Assembly (NCBI GenBank): GCA_947496185.1
Contig: CANMCD010000012.1
Span: forward strand, 62,001 to 126,000
From: an uncultured Tenacibaculum sp.
GTDB lineage: Bacteria; Bacteroidota; Bacteroidia; Flavobacteriales; Flavobacteriaceae
Direction: 5' to 3'
Length of the DNA stretch: 64,000 bases
A program made the position numbers and the translations under genes. Below are positions 34,866-46,843 of this stretch, piece after piece; position 1 is the stretch's first letter; each line of letters starts with the position of its first letter. The notes below the pieces were generated by a model. The model ran no database searches, had not been told where the DNA came from, and worked only from the letters and a program-made list of their open reading frames with translations.

Positions 34866-35207
34866 TTAGAATCCGTAAACGGCTTCTTTATCAAATTTTT
34901 TTGTTAGCATATAATATACCACTGCACGGTATTTATTTCTTTCAGACTTTCCAATTCTCTCGATTACTTCTTCGATAGCTTTATCAAGTTGTGGGCTGTC
35001 AGCCAAACCAAGCTTCTTTATTAGAAAATTTTTCTTAACTGTTTCTAGTTCTTTTGCATCAGAGCCCGATACAGTTTCAGCATCCCTCTTATAAATAGAA
35101 GGGCCTAATCCTTTCGTTACGGCTCTTAATAAATCTGCATTTGAACGGATGTTTCTATCGTCCATAAATTTCTTATACAGATCTACCTTTTCGTCAAATT
35201 TACTCAT
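34866..35207 (-). CDS. DUF2853 family protein
   Basis: A 113-residue, all-helical, charged cytoplasmic protein (MSKFDEKVDLYKKFMDDR, later GKSERNKYRAVVYYMLTKKF) matching the DUF2853 family. The structure is known for a member but the role is not. It has a good promoter (TTTG-N20-TATATTTG at 35252-35283) and its own terminator, so it is an independent, probably well expressed gene. Confidence 0.88.
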   Translation of the reverse strand: MSKFDEKVDLYKKFMDDRNIRSNADLLRAVTKGLGPSIYKRDAETVSGSDAKELETVKKNFLIKKLGLADSPQLDKAIEEVIERIGKSERNKYRAVVYYMLTKKFDKEAVYGF

Positions 35208-35251
35208 GATTTTTTGTTTAAAATATTCTTTATTAGATTTTTATATTAAAT

Positions 35252-35283
35252 CAAATATAAAAAAATAATTTTTTTGTTTCAAA
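35252..35283 (-). promoter_or_regulatory. Consensus promoter of the DUF2853 gene
   Basis: On the - strand TTTG (35280-35283) and TATATTTG (35252-35259) with a 20-bp spacer, 45 bp before the start codon. Confidence 0.7.
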
Positions 35284-35499
35284 TTTCCTTATATTGATAG
35301 TGAGTTAAAAAAAATATACGTTCATGATAATTTTGTTCAATTTTACTTGTTTTTATTCAAAATTGACACTAAAAACGTTTCTTTGTTAGAAATATTGACT
35401 TGTTATAATTGTTAATTACTTTGTTAACAACAAAAGTTTTTAATTGTGATTAAGCATTGTTGTTATTGTAAATTTATGTAAAATTCAAATATAAAGTTT

Positions 35500-36870
35500 A
35501 TGCCCATATCCAAGTTCGAATCTATGCTGAAGACCAATAGTGTTTATTTTTTCGACGCGACAGAGTTTGAGCATATTATAGAACATTATTTAAATATCGG
35601 TAAGCATTCATTGGCAAGAAAAGCTGTCAAGTTGGGTTTAGAACAACATCCTAGTTCAATTCAATTGAAGCTGATGAAGGTAGAATTATTGGTTTTTGAA
35701 GACGAATTGGAGCGTGCTGAAAAATTACTCGCAGAAATCGAAGCTGTAGAACCGCATAATGATGAAGTTTTTATTCAAAAAGCAACGATTTTATCGAAGA
35801 AAAAGAATCATGTAGCAGCGATACAAGTTTTAAAATCTTCTTTAGAATTTGTAGAATCGCCTGAAGATATTTGGGCAATGATTGGTATGGAATATCTTTA
35901 TATAGATGATTTTGAAAATGCGCGTTTGAATTTTGCCAAATGTATTGAAGTAGATTATGAAGATTATTCATCCTTATACAATATCGTATACTGCTTCGAT
36001 ATGGAAAAGAACAGCGAAGATGCTGTGAAGTTTTTAAATACATATTTGGATAAAAATCCATACAGTGAAGTTGCTTGGCATCAGTTAGGAAGGCAATATT
36101 ATGATTTAGAAATGTATAAAGAAGCATTACAGTCATTTGATTTTGCCGTAATTATTGATGATGCATTTATAGGAGGGTATCTTGAAAAAGCAAAAACACT
36201 AGAAAAATTAGAAAGGTATCAAGAGGCAATAGATAATTATTTGATAACTCTTGAATTGGATGATCCAACAGCTTTTGCCTATATAAGGATAGGAGAGTGT
36301 TATCAACGATTGGATAACGAAGCTACAGCAATACATTTTTTTAAAAAAGCGGTGCATGAAGACCCTTTATTAGACAGAGGATGGATGTTGTTGACGAATG
36401 CTTATTATAATAAAAAAGATTTTGCTAAGGCATTATACTATGTACAGAAAGCACTTCAAATAGATGAAATAAATGCGTTTTACTGGAGAAGATACGGAGA
36501 TATAAATTTGAAGTTGAACTTTTATGAAGAAGCGGTTAAGGCATTTCATAAATGTATTGATCTTGATGATAACGAGATCGAAATTTACATTGCTATTGCT
36601 GATATTATGTTGTTTTTAGGAGATTTTAGAGATGCATTGGATACATTGATAGCAGCAAAAAAAGTGTATAAGGGCTATGCTGAAATCGAATATCGTTTGT
36701 GTGGTATCTATATGATACTCGATCAAGAAGAGAAAAGTGTACTTCACCTAAAAGAAGGGTTAACTATTGATTATGAATATCATTTTATTATTAAAGAATT
36801 ATATCCATCTGTATTTCAGAATAGTAAAGTTAAGCAGGTGATTGCGGATTACAAGTTACTTATGAAGTAA
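35500..36870 (+). CDS. Tetratricopeptide repeat protein
   Basis: A 456-residue protein built almost wholly of TPR repeats, about ten of them, for example SLARKAVKLGLEQHPSSIQL, EAIDNYLITLELDDPTAFAY and EAVKAFHKCIDLDDNEIEI. There is no signal peptide or membrane helix. Such long cytoplasmic TPR scaffolds are common in Flavobacteriia; a partner cannot be inferred. The 292-bp upstream gap is very AT-rich and holds a near promoter (ATTACTTTG, about 35415) but no exact match on the + strand. Confidence 0.9.
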   Translation: MPISKFESMLKTNSVYFFDATEFEHIIEHYLNIGKHSLARKAVKLGLEQHPSSIQLKLMKVELLVFEDELERAEKLLAEIEAVEPHNDEVFIQKATILSKKKNHVAAIQVLKSSLEFVESPEDIWAMIGMEYLYIDDFENARLNFAKCIEVDYEDYSSLYNIVYCFDMEKNSEDAVKFLNTYLDKNPYSEVAWHQLGRQYYDLEMYKEALQSFDFAVIIDDAFIGGYLEKAKTLEKLERYQEAIDNYLITLELDDPTAFAYIRIGECYQRLDNEATAIHFFKKAVHEDPLLDRGWMLLTNAYYNKKDFAKALYYVQKALQIDEINAFYWRRYGDINLKLNFYEEAVKAFHKCIDLDDNEIEIYIAIADIMLFLGDFRDALDTLIAAKKVYKGYAEIEYRLCGIYMILDQEEKSVLHLKEGLTIDYEYHFIIKELYPSVFQNSKVKQVIADYKLLMK

Positions 36871-36995
36871 TATTTTTAAAAATAAGGACAATTTAACTTA
36901 GTCTGAATTATTTTAAAAATAAATAATATTCCCTTGTTTCTTTTGTACTTGCTGTTTTATAAATTAGGATATTTTTATTTTTACATGCTTCTTAA

Positions 36996-37685
36996 TTACC
37001 AAACAATTTTACAGTTTTTAGGAACTTTAAGTCTAATAAGTCCTTTTTCGTATGAGGAAAATGGATTTCCTTTAATTACTAGCTTTTTTAGTTTTCGTAA
37101 AGATTGATGATCCAGGCCATTGGATATTTGTGATAACTGGTTATTGGAGAAGTTGACATAGGTTAAGTTTTTTAAACGATTAAAAGAAGTTGGAATTAAC
37201 CATAAACTATTACCTTTAAGCGTCAATTTTTTAAGACTTTTCAGAATGTTTATATTGTCTGGGAGTTTTTCGATTTTATTTCGGCTCAAATGTAAGTTTT
37301 TTAATGCTGGTAATCTTAGCCATGATTGAGGGATTTCTACAATTTGGTTGTTAATAAGCTTTAAGGTTTTGAGGTGGGATAACTTATCCATTTTTTCAGG
37401 TAAGGCTTTAATTTTATTATATGAAAGCTCTAATATCTCTAATTTTTTTAATTGAAGTAAGGAGCTATCTACATAAGAAATAGTATTATTGTTAAGCTTA
37501 AGTGTTTTTAAGTTTTTCAATTGATAAACACCTAGCGGAACCCTTGATAGTTTTTGATTGGATAAGTCTAAAGCTTCCACTTTTTCAGGGGTGGATAATG
37601 CGTCATCTAAAGAAGTGTAAATTTGATGTTCTTGTGCAATTAAAAATGAGCTTATGAAAAGAAAGAAGTATAAAAAAGTCTTCAT
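36996..37685 (-). CDS. Secreted leucine-rich repeat protein
   Basis: A 229-residue protein with a signal peptide (MKTFLYFFLFISSFLIAQ) and about seven LRR units of the L-x-x-L-x-L-x-x-N-x-I/L type, such as LKTLKLNNNTISYV, LEILELSYNKIKAL and LKNLHLSRNKIEKL. No catalytic domain, sorting domain or membrane anchor follows. Such LRR proteins may bind peptides or proteins at the periplasm or surface. A -7 element (TACTTTTG, 37716-37723 on the - strand) lies 31 bp upstream. Divergent from pfkA. Confidence 0.88.
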   Translation of the reverse strand: MKTFLYFFLFISSFLIAQEHQIYTSLDDALSTPEKVEALDLSNQKLSRVPLGVYQLKNLKTLKLNNNTISYVDSSLLQLKKLEILELSYNKIKALPEKMDKLSHLKTLKLINNQIVEIPQSWLRLPALKNLHLSRNKIEKLPDNINILKSLKKLTLKGNSLWLIPTSFNRLKNLTYVNFSNNQLSQISNGLDHQSLRKLKKLVIKGNPFSSYEKGLIRLKVPKNCKIVW

Positions 37686-37858
37686 TTTGAGATAGAAAAT
37701 AAAACAGGTTTAAAACAAAAGTAATAAATAAAATAGATAAAATAACATAAAAATAGACTGCATGTTTTTTGTGTAATCCTTTGTTTTTTAAGGGTTTTTG
37801 AGAGGTTGTAACCGAAAACGATTTCGTTTTTTTTGAAAAAAGGAAGCCAAAAAATAAG

Positions 37859-37866
37859 TAGCTTTG
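37859..37866 (+). promoter_or_regulatory. -7 element before pfkA
   Basis: TAGCTTTG matches TAnnTTTG with a TTTG at 37832-37835 upstream (23-bp spacer, longer than usual). Transcription would begin only a few bases before the pfkA ATG at 37877, an almost leaderless message. Confidence 0.5.
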
Positions 37867-37876
37867 AACACAGATT

Positions 37877-38863
37877 ATGACAGAAACAGTGAAAAAAATA
37901 GCCGTCATGACTTCTGGAGGAGATGCTCCAGGGATGAACGCAGCGATAAGATCGGTAGTAAGAACCAGTGCCTATTATAGAACCGAATGTATAGGGATTT
38001 ATAGAGGGTATCAAGGGTTAATAGAAGGCGATTTTACCCCTCTGACTGCAAGAAGTGTAAATAATATTATACAAAAAGGAGGGACGATGTTAAAATCGGC
38101 TCGTTCTAAAGAATTTATGACGAAGGAAGGTAGGCAGATAGCTTATGAAAACCTCAAAGAAAAAGGAATCGAAGGATTGGTAGTGATAGGAGGAGATGGT
38201 TCCTTTACTGGAGGTGTAGTTTTTAACCAAGAATATGACTTTCCTGTGATTGGTATTCCTGGGACTATTGATAATGATATTTATGGTACTTCACATACCT
38301 TAGGTTATGATACTGCTTTGAATACAGCTATGGATGCGATCGACAAAATTAGAGATACTGCTTCTTCACACAGTCGCTTGTTTTTTGTAGAAGTAATGGG
38401 TAGAGATGCTGGATTTATAGCGCTGAATGCTGGAGTCGGGGCAGGAGCTGAAGAAATTTTAATACCTGAAGAAGATTTAGGACTTGAAAGAATGTTAGAG
38501 TCTTTAAAGAAGAGTAAACGTTCTGGTAAATCGTCAAGTATTGTAGTTGTAGCAGAAGGTGATAAATCGGGTAAGAATGTATATGAATTAGCCAATTACG
38601 TTGAGGAAAACTTAGAAGAGTATGAGGTAAGAGTTTCTGTTTTAGGTCATATGCAACGTGGTGGTTCACCAACCTGTTTTGATAGAGTCTTAGCAAGTAG
38701 ACTAGGAGTGAAGGCTGTTGAACTTCTGATTGATGGAAAAACCAATTTGATGGTAGGACTGCAAAATAATGAAGTGGTTGCTACTGATTTGGAAAAAGCA
38801 ATTAAAGGAATAAATAATATTGATATGGATCTCTTGCGAGTTTCTGATATCATGACAACATAA
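37877..38863 (+). CDS. pfkA: ATP-dependent 6-phosphofructokinase
   Basis: A 328-residue phosphofructokinase, the committed step of glycolysis. ATP-binding glycine motif TSGGDAPGMNAAIRSVV, the catalytic PGTIDNDI with its Asp, GGDGSFTGG, and the substrate region VEVMGRDAGF are all intact. The Gly after GGDG favours ATP rather than pyrophosphate. It is followed by the first GAPDH gene after 15 bp, so the two are likely cotranscribed. Confidence 0.97.
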   Translation: MTETVKKIAVMTSGGDAPGMNAAIRSVVRTSAYYRTECIGIYRGYQGLIEGDFTPLTARSVNNIIQKGGTMLKSARSKEFMTKEGRQIAYENLKEKGIEGLVVIGGDGSFTGGVVFNQEYDFPVIGIPGTIDNDIYGTSHTLGYDTALNTAMDAIDKIRDTASSHSRLFFVEVMGRDAGFIALNAGVGAGAEEILIPEEDLGLERMLESLKKSKRSGKSSSIVVVAEGDKSGKNVYELANYVEENLEEYEVRVSVLGHMQRGGSPTCFDRVLASRLGVKAVELLIDGKTNLMVGLQNNEVVATDLEKAIKGINNIDMDLLRVSDIMTT

Positions 38864-38869
38864 ACTTAA

Positions 38870-39874
<1,005 letters not shown>

Positions 39875-39893
39875 ATATAACTTTTGTCTTAAT

Positions 39894-39931
39894 AAAACTG
39901 GTAATGAATTTTAATTCATTACCAGTTTTTT
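39894..39931 (+). terminator. Terminator after pfkA-gapA
   Basis: Stem AAAACTGGTAATGAAT / ATTCATTACCAGTTTT with a short loop and a T-run, 20 bp after the gapA stop. Confidence 0.9.
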
Positions 39932-40094
39932 ATGAACTTAGGATTGTTTTTTCTTCTGTAACTAGATAATTTATATCGAATATAGATTATTGTGTATCGT
40001 AAGTTTGTATTCTATAAAAAAAAATACCAAAATGTTTGGTTTTATAACACTTTCGAGATGTCATCAAATTTCTGATGTACAATGTAGGTTTTAG

Positions 40095-41129
<1,035 letters not shown>

Positions 41130-41160
41130 TACAAATTAGTTTAAGTACTATATAAATATG

Positions 41161-41198
41161 AATCCCCGTAAGTTTTGAATATATTCTTACGGGGATTT
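41161..41198. terminator. Bidirectional terminator, GAPDH copy 2 / ridA
   Basis: Arms AATCCCCGTAAG and CTTACGGGGATT with a 13-nt loop in the convergent gap. T-rich on the + side. Confidence 0.85.
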
Positions 41199-41225
41199 GT
41201 ATTTTAATTATAAAAAATATAGAGA

Positions 41226-41606
41226 TTACTTTATGGCAATCATACTAATTTCTACATTAACAAATTTTGGTAAATTGGCAACTTCAACAGTCTCTCTTGC
41301 GGGAGCAGTTTGATTGTCAAAATATTGACCGTACACTTCATTTATTTTACTGAAATTATGCATGTCAGAAATAAAAATAGAAGTCTTTACTACATTTTCG
41401 AAGGTCATACCAGCAGCAGTTAAAACTTCTTTCATGTTTTCCATTACCTGTTTTGTCTCTTCTTCTATAGAACCTATAACGAGTTCTCCTGTAATTGGAT
41501 CAAGTGCTATTTGTCCTGAAGTGTATAAAGTATCTCCCTTCAAAACGGCTTGGTTATAAGGGCCGATCGGTTGAGGAGCTTTGTTTGTTGTAATAATTTT
41601 TTTCAT
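41226..41606 (-). CDS. RidA family enamine/imine deaminase
   Basis: A 126-residue RidA/YjgF/UK114 protein that hydrolyses reactive 2-aminoacrylate-type intermediates from PLP enzymes such as serine dehydratases. The family pattern is clear: PQPIGPYNQAV, YTSGQIALDP, the active-site Arg in APARETVEVANLP, and the C-terminal VEISMIAIK. It is 21 bp upstream of, and on the same strand as, the LptD-like gene's end, so it follows that gene in the transcript. Confidence 0.93.
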   Translation of the reverse strand: MKKIITTNKAPQPIGPYNQAVLKGDTLYTSGQIALDPITGELVIGSIEEETKQVMENMKEVLTAAGMTFENVVKTSIFISDMHNFSKINEVYGQYFDNQTAPARETVEVANLPKFVNVEISMIAIK

Positions 41607-41627
41607 GATTAATTGATTTTGTGTTAC

Positions 41628-44447
41628 TTAAAATAGTGTTCTATCGGGTGGTTTGTTTTTGTCCCATTTTAGATCGCTTAGCACAGATGATTTAACTCCG
41701 ATAAAGAAATAATAAGCTGCATTTTGTCCAAAAGGAGTCCAATTAAAATTAAAACGCCAACTATCTAAATCTCTTGAGAAATTTAACCTAGTAAAAGTAA
41801 ATGCGTTGTTTTCAATATCGTATCCAGATGAAAAACCAACTTTCCATTTAGGAGATAGTTCAACATCACCACTAAACATTAACGAATTGTTGTTAATTCC
41901 ACTTGTTATTCCATTATTTTGGTATCCCATAGCATATACTAAATTTAAGGTCCAAGGAATACTAGCCCTGTAGAGTTTAGCGACTTTATCTTTGGGTTCT
42001 TCATTAGCCGTAGGAGGGCCGTTGACAAATCCGTTGGTTGAATTCATTGTTTGTCCAAAAACATCAGGCGTGTTTTGTGCACCGTTTCCTGTTGATTTTT
42101 TGTTTTTATTATCTGCATTTTTTTCAAAATCTTTACTTGAAATCGAATAATTGGCAGTAACACCTACGTTTGTAATTCTAAAAATATCGGGATTAAATTG
42201 GTTGATTCGTTGCCCTTGCTCGTTAACCTTATAGGGATCAAGTGAGGCATTGACGTTTAGCGCAAGTTTGTCTTTGAATAAGCGTGTACCCGCTGTTGCG
42301 CTAACAGGACTCCAACGTAAACTATCGGCTGTAAAGTTATAGCTAGTGCTAAAGTTTAAGTTGTTTAATATGGTGATTTTCTGATCTTCTTCGTCGCTAT
42401 CAGGATCTTTAGGTGCAACTTTGGCTTCTATATTGTTTCGAAGAGAAAGACCAACGGAATTTGAAACACCACTACCTGGCGTTCCATAAATACCTCCCTG
42501 AAAAGGGGAGTATATCTCAATTTCGTTAGCCGCATTTTTTTGTACTTGTAAATTATGAGATGCTGCAAAATCAGGTCTGTAACCATAAGATACAGAAGGT
42601 ATCATAGTATGTCTAATGGCTTTAAGGCGTCCTTTTTTGAAATTAAACATTCCATATAGTTTGGTGGTTAAAGAAGCGCCAATATTATATTCGTGAAATC
42701 GATTAAAACCGTTAATAGTATCGGTAACTACCGCACCTAAATTTCCTCTACTATCTTCTAGTGTTGGATCGTAATGTTTTTGAATTTTCTTCAAGTACCA
42801 TACATCTTTGTAATTTACTGACGGAGATAAAGTAAAATACTTAAATACTTTTACATTGGTGCTAGTACTCAAATTATGTTGCATTCCTGTTTGTGCAGTT
42901 TGAAACATTTTAGGTTTAAAAAACTCTTCGTCTGTAGTCGTTATCCTATACTCGCTACTCATGCTATAATTTAGCCCCATTTTTTGAATAGGATTTGACT
43001 TGACACCTCCTTTTCCACTAAAAGGAAAAATTCTATCCATGTTTAGTTGTAACGATGGAAGTGTCATATTGATCGTCTCTGTATTGGTGTTTTGTGTATG
43101 GGTAGCGGTAACATTCATGTTAAAAGGTGTTCCGACAAACTTTTTGTAATAAGAAACCGAAGAACTTAGTGTATTATTAAGTCGTTGTGAGTTGTTAAAC
43201 TCATTAAGAGATTGACTATAATACTTACTACTACCAAGATTTACCGAAGCAGAAAAACGAGAATTTGGGCTAGATTTTGAATCTTGACTGTGCGTCCAAG
43301 TGATGTTAAAGTTTGAAGATTTACTATAACCTGATAACCCTCGAACACTTTCAATAATGTTTTCAAGTCGCACGCTAAATGCACCACTAAACTTATAACG
43401 AACTCTATACTTAGAATCTCCACGGAGCCCCCAACTACCATTGGTATAGATATCACCAAGTAGTGTTAGGTCAAAATAATCACTTAAAGCGAAATAATAT
43501 CCACCATTTTGCAAAAAGAATCCTCTACTATTGCTATCCCCGGGAGTAGGTACTATAAAACCAGAAGAACGTTTGTCCGTTATCGGGAAGTAAGCAAAAG
43601 GTAAATACAATGGCGTAGGTACATCAGCAATCACTAGGTTACTCCCCCCAACAATGATTTTTTTACCCGGAACCAATTTAGCCTTGTTAGTGGCGATATG
43701 ATAATCAGGTTCTTTCTTTTTTGAGGTGGTAAAGCGAAGTTTACGCATATATACTGTCGAATCGTTTACTCTTTTTGTTTTTTCTCCATAGGTAATTATT
43801 CCGTTTTGATCGGTTTTTACTCCATAAACCAATGCTTTTTTTGTTTTTAAATTAAACAGAATAGAATCTTGTTCACTTTCTTGGTTTCCTTGTTTAAATT
43901 GAGGTCTTTGTATATAGTTTCCTAAGCTATCTTTGATTCCTTTTGCATAGACGGTATTGTTTTTATAATCTAGAATGATAATTCCAGCATTTAAGTCCAT
44001 ATTTGTGTAGGTAACCCTAGCTTTGTTATATAAGGTAACCTTTTTGTTTTTCGCGTCTTGTATTGTGTAATCTTCTGCATCGTGTGTAATAATTCCTTCA
44101 ATAACCTCTTTCGGTTTAATAGAATCTTTAGCAGCTGTTTTTGAAATACTATCATTAGCGATAGAATCGTTAGGAACCAAATCTTTGGGTAGAGGATTAG
44201 GAATCCGTAAAGAATCTTTGTGAAAGACTTTTTCTTTAGCCAAGAAAGTGGTATCTTTTAATAAAGGATATTGCCTTTTTAATTTAGGAACCTCTTTTTT
44301 AAGCTCTTTTTTTGTAAGGTCTTGAGAACGAATTAACTGAGTGTAAATACAACAACAGATTAAAAGTATGTAAGTTAGATTTGTTTGCAATATTATAAAT
44401 ACTATTTTTGTGTTACGTTTACAGATGGTTCCATATTTGGACGACAA
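41628..44447 (-). CDS. LptD-like outer-membrane LPS assembly protein
   Basis: A 939-residue protein of the Bacteroidota form of LptD, which places lipopolysaccharide in the outer leaflet. The N-terminus has a hydrophobic signal (LTYILLICCCIYTQL) and then an OstA-like region (about 110-230: EGIITHDAEDYTIQDAKNKK, VTYTNMDLNAGIIILDYKNN), followed by a large beta-barrel to the C-terminal Phe. A -7 element TAATTTTG (44459-44466 on the - strand) lies so close to the ATG at 44447 that either the leader is very short or a later start is used. Divergent from the amidase gene, as in related genomes. Confidence 0.85.
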   Translation of the reverse strand: MSSKYGTICKRNTKIVFIILQTNLTYILLICCCIYTQLIRSQDLTKKELKKEVPKLKRQYPLLKDTTFLAKEKVFHKDSLRIPNPLPKDLVPNDSIANDSISKTAAKDSIKPKEVIEGIITHDAEDYTIQDAKNKKVTLYNKARVTYTNMDLNAGIIILDYKNNTVYAKGIKDSLGNYIQRPQFKQGNQESEQDSILFNLKTKKALVYGVKTDQNGIITYGEKTKRVNDSTVYMRKLRFTTSKKKEPDYHIATNKAKLVPGKKIIVGGSNLVIADVPTPLYLPFAYFPITDKRSSGFIVPTPGDSNSRGFFLQNGGYYFALSDYFDLTLLGDIYTNGSWGLRGDSKYRVRYKFSGAFSVRLENIIESVRGLSGYSKSSNFNITWTHSQDSKSSPNSRFSASVNLGSSKYYSQSLNEFNNSQRLNNTLSSSVSYYKKFVGTPFNMNVTATHTQNTNTETINMTLPSLQLNMDRIFPFSGKGGVKSNPIQKMGLNYSMSSEYRITTTDEEFFKPKMFQTAQTGMQHNLSTSTNVKVFKYFTLSPSVNYKDVWYLKKIQKHYDPTLEDSRGNLGAVVTDTINGFNRFHEYNIGASLTTKLYGMFNFKKGRLKAIRHTMIPSVSYGYRPDFAASHNLQVQKNAANEIEIYSPFQGGIYGTPGSGVSNSVGLSLRNNIEAKVAPKDPDSDEEDQKITILNNLNFSTSYNFTADSLRWSPVSATAGTRLFKDKLALNVNASLDPYKVNEQGQRINQFNPDIFRITNVGVTANYSISSKDFEKNADNKNKKSTGNGAQNTPDVFGQTMNSTNGFVNGPPTANEEPKDKVAKLYRASIPWTLNLVYAMGYQNNGITSGINNNSLMFSGDVELSPKWKVGFSSGYDIENNAFTFTRLNFSRDLDSWRFNFNWTPFGQNAAYYFFIGVKSSVLSDLKWDKNKPPDRTLF
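44380..44410 (+). promoter_or_regulatory. Consensus promoter of the amidase gene
   Basis: TTTG (44380-44383), a 19-bp spacer, and TATTTTTG (44403-44410), matching the consensus exactly. It lies inside the first codons of the divergent LptD-like gene and 71 bp before the amidase start. Confidence 0.75.
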
Positions 44448-44480
44448 ACAATCGAAACCAAAATTACTTAAATTTTATAG

Positions 44481-45821
44481 ATGAAAATCTTAAAACAACG
44501 CAAATATAATACCAAAAAATTAACTTTTATTTTTTTTATGGTATTCTGTTTTCTAGGAATTTTTAACGCAGTGCATGCGCAAAGGAAATATGTAGTGGTG
44601 CTTGATGCGGGACATGGAGGTAAAGACCCTGGTAATTTAGGGAATGGCTATAGAGAAAAGAAGATCGCTTTACGTGTTGCCTTGGATGTAGGAAAAGAGT
44701 TGTCTACCACCAAAGATATAGAGGTGGTGTATACGCGTAAAAAAGATGTTTTTGTAGAATTACATAACAGAGCAAAGATAGCCAATGAAAAAAAGGCAGA
44801 CTTGTTTGTATCTATTCATTGTGATTCATATTCACAATCAAGGGCTCATGGAGCTGGAACTTTTGTGTTAGGACTTAGAGGGAATAGTAAGAATCTTGAA
44901 ATCGCTAAAAGGGAGAATGCCGTAATTTTATTAGAGGATAATTATAAACAGAATTACGATTATAACCCTAATTCACCAGAGTCACTAATCGGATTGTCTT
45001 TATTACAGGAAGAGAATTTAGATAATAGTCTTCTTATTGCAGGGTTAATACAAACGAATTTTTCAGGATTGAAAAGATTTGATAGAAAGGTAAAGCAGGA
45101 TAACTTTTTAGTGCTTAGAGAAACTATTATGCCTAGCGTACTAGTTGAATTGGGTTTTTTGACAAATAAAAATGAAGGGAGATTTTTAAATTCGAGACAA
45201 GGACAGCTTAAGATGGCAAAAGCCATTGCACAGGCAATTAGGAGGTATATAGAACAATTAAAAATTAATACAGTTTTAGGAGGAAATACGACAGCTACAG
45301 TACCTAAAAAAGAAGTGCGAAAAGGCTCCGTAAAAATAAAAGTGGTTGCTAATAAAAAACCAGTTGCAGTTAAAAAGAAAGAGACGAAAAAAGAGGAGAT
45401 AAAAAAAGGTATAGCAAAGAAAGAAGTAGTAAAGAAAAAAGAAGCGGTAAAGAAAATAACACCAGTGAAGAAAGAAGAAAAGGTTGTGGTTGAAAAGAAA
45501 CCTGTACCTATTAAAAAAGAAGCTAAACCTACCGTTGTTGAAAAAACGTCTAGTAAACCTGTTAAAATAACTTACAAAGTACAGGTAGCTGCAGCGGTGA
45601 CTATGTTAGATAAGAGTAATTTCAATTTTAGAGGTTTGGAAAACTTAGAAGTTATCCATGTTGATGGTTATTATAAATATTATTATGGTGATACTTCAGA
45701 TTTTCAGGAGATTAAGAGGGTTCAGTCTAAGGTGAGAAATATAGGACACACCGGAGCTTTTGTTGTAGCATTTAAAAATGGAGAAAAAATATCTATAAAA
45801 GAAGCACTGAGCTATAGGTAA
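44481..45821 (+). CDS. N-acetylmuramoyl-L-alanine amidase (Amidase_3) with SPOR-like end
   Basis: A 446-residue cell-wall hydrolase. Signal peptide (about 1-33, ending VHAQ), then an Amidase_3 domain with zinc ligands in VLDAGHGGKDPG (His45), YREKK (Glu) and SIHCDSYS (His), and catalytic Glu in VELGFLTNKNEGRF. Residues about 265-365 are a Lys/Glu/Val-rich low-complexity linker, and the last ~85 residues (ITYKVQVAAAVTML, VDGYYKYYYGDTSDFQ) resemble a peptidoglycan-binding SPOR domain. It cleaves septal peptidoglycan stems and is divergent from LptD. Confidence 0.93.
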   Translation: MKILKQRKYNTKKLTFIFFMVFCFLGIFNAVHAQRKYVVVLDAGHGGKDPGNLGNGYREKKIALRVALDVGKELSTTKDIEVVYTRKKDVFVELHNRAKIANEKKADLFVSIHCDSYSQSRAHGAGTFVLGLRGNSKNLEIAKRENAVILLEDNYKQNYDYNPNSPESLIGLSLLQEENLDNSLLIAGLIQTNFSGLKRFDRKVKQDNFLVLRETIMPSVLVELGFLTNKNEGRFLNSRQGQLKMAKAIAQAIRRYIEQLKINTVLGGNTTATVPKKEVRKGSVKIKVVANKKPVAVKKKETKKEEIKKGIAKKEVVKKKEAVKKITPVKKEEKVVVEKKPVPIKKEAKPTVVEKTSSKPVKITYKVQVAAAVTMLDKSNFNFRGLENLEVIHVDGYYKYYYGDTSDFQEIKRVQSKVRNIGHTGAFVVAFKNGEKISIKEALSYR

Positions 45822-45886
45822 TTTAGATTTATTATACATACTTACTCCCAAAAATAATTAGTATTTTCGCTTTATAATCTATTTGC

Positions 45887-46843
45887 ATGTCTAAGGAGTT
45901 AAAAACAGGAATTATAGCTGTCGTAGTGATCGCATTGTTCGTTTGGGGATACAATTTTGTAAAAGGACAAGATATTTTTAATCCAGGAAAGAGGTATTTC
46001 TATATTGAATATGATAACATAAGTGGTTTGAATGAAGCAAGTTCAGTAACCATTAATGGATTAAAGGTAGGAAAAGTAAGTGAAATAAAATTTAATGCAG
46101 ATCCAAGCAAGCGAGGGAAACTTTTGGTAAAAATAATAGTAGAAAATAATTTTACGTTTTCTAAGAATAGTATTGCTAAAATTTATCCAGCAAGTCTTAT
46201 GGGAGGGCAAAATTTAGCGATTATTCCAAAGTATGATGATCAAGAAGCTGTTTCAGGAGATTTTCTAAAAGGAGTAGTAGAACAAGATCTGATCGCCTCA
46301 ATAGGAGATAAGTTGAGTCCTAAAATTGAACATACTATTGAAGGTGTAGACTCTTTAGTATCAGGGGTAAATCAAATTTTAGATCACAAGTCAAGAAGAA
46401 GTTTAAACAGGAGTGTTATTGCTTTAGAAGCTACAATTTCAGATGTAAGAAAAACGTTAGGGGCAGTAAATTCTATATTGGACAATAGTAAAACTAATGT
46501 GGAAGTTACCTTGCTTAATGCTAAAAAGATCACGGATAATTTTTCAAGGGTTTCTGATAAGCTAGCTAAGTTAGATGTAGAAACCGCTATTCAAAAGGTA
46601 CAAGCGACGCTTGAAAACGTAAACCTATTATTGGATGGGATCAAAAAAGGAAATGGAACGCTGGGTAAATTGGTCAATGATGAAAAGATGTATACCAATT
46701 TGACAAAAGCTTCCAAAGAATTAGAAGAGTTGTTACGAGAGATGAAATTGAATCCGAAACGATTTGTACACTTTTCATTGTTTGGGAAAAAACCAAAGCC
46801 TTACAGTAAAGAAAACAACGATAAAAATATTAGTAACCAATAA
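45887..46843 (+). CDS. MlaD/MCE-family lipid transport protein
   Basis: A 318-residue protein with one N-terminal membrane helix (TGIIAVVVIALFVWGYNFVKG), an MCE/MlaD domain (about 35-120; YDNISGLNEASSVTINGLKVGKV) and a long helical C-terminal part. It forms the periplasmic ring of an ABC-type phospholipid transporter (Mla-like). The permease and ATPase partners are not in the window. It is between the amidase and the AhpD-like gene and its stop overlaps the next start by one base. Confidence 0.92.
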   Translation: MSKELKTGIIAVVVIALFVWGYNFVKGQDIFNPGKRYFYIEYDNISGLNEASSVTINGLKVGKVSEIKFNADPSKRGKLLVKIIVENNFTFSKNSIAKIYPASLMGGQNLAIIPKYDDQEAVSGDFLKGVVEQDLIASIGDKLSPKIEHTIEGVDSLVSGVNQILDHKSRRSLNRSVIALEATISDVRKTLGAVNSILDNSKTNVEVTLLNAKKITDNFSRVSDKLAKLDVETAIQKVQATLENVNLLLDGIKKGNGTLGKLVNDEKMYTNLTKASKELEELLREMKLNPKRFVHFSLFGKKPKPYSKENNDKNISNQ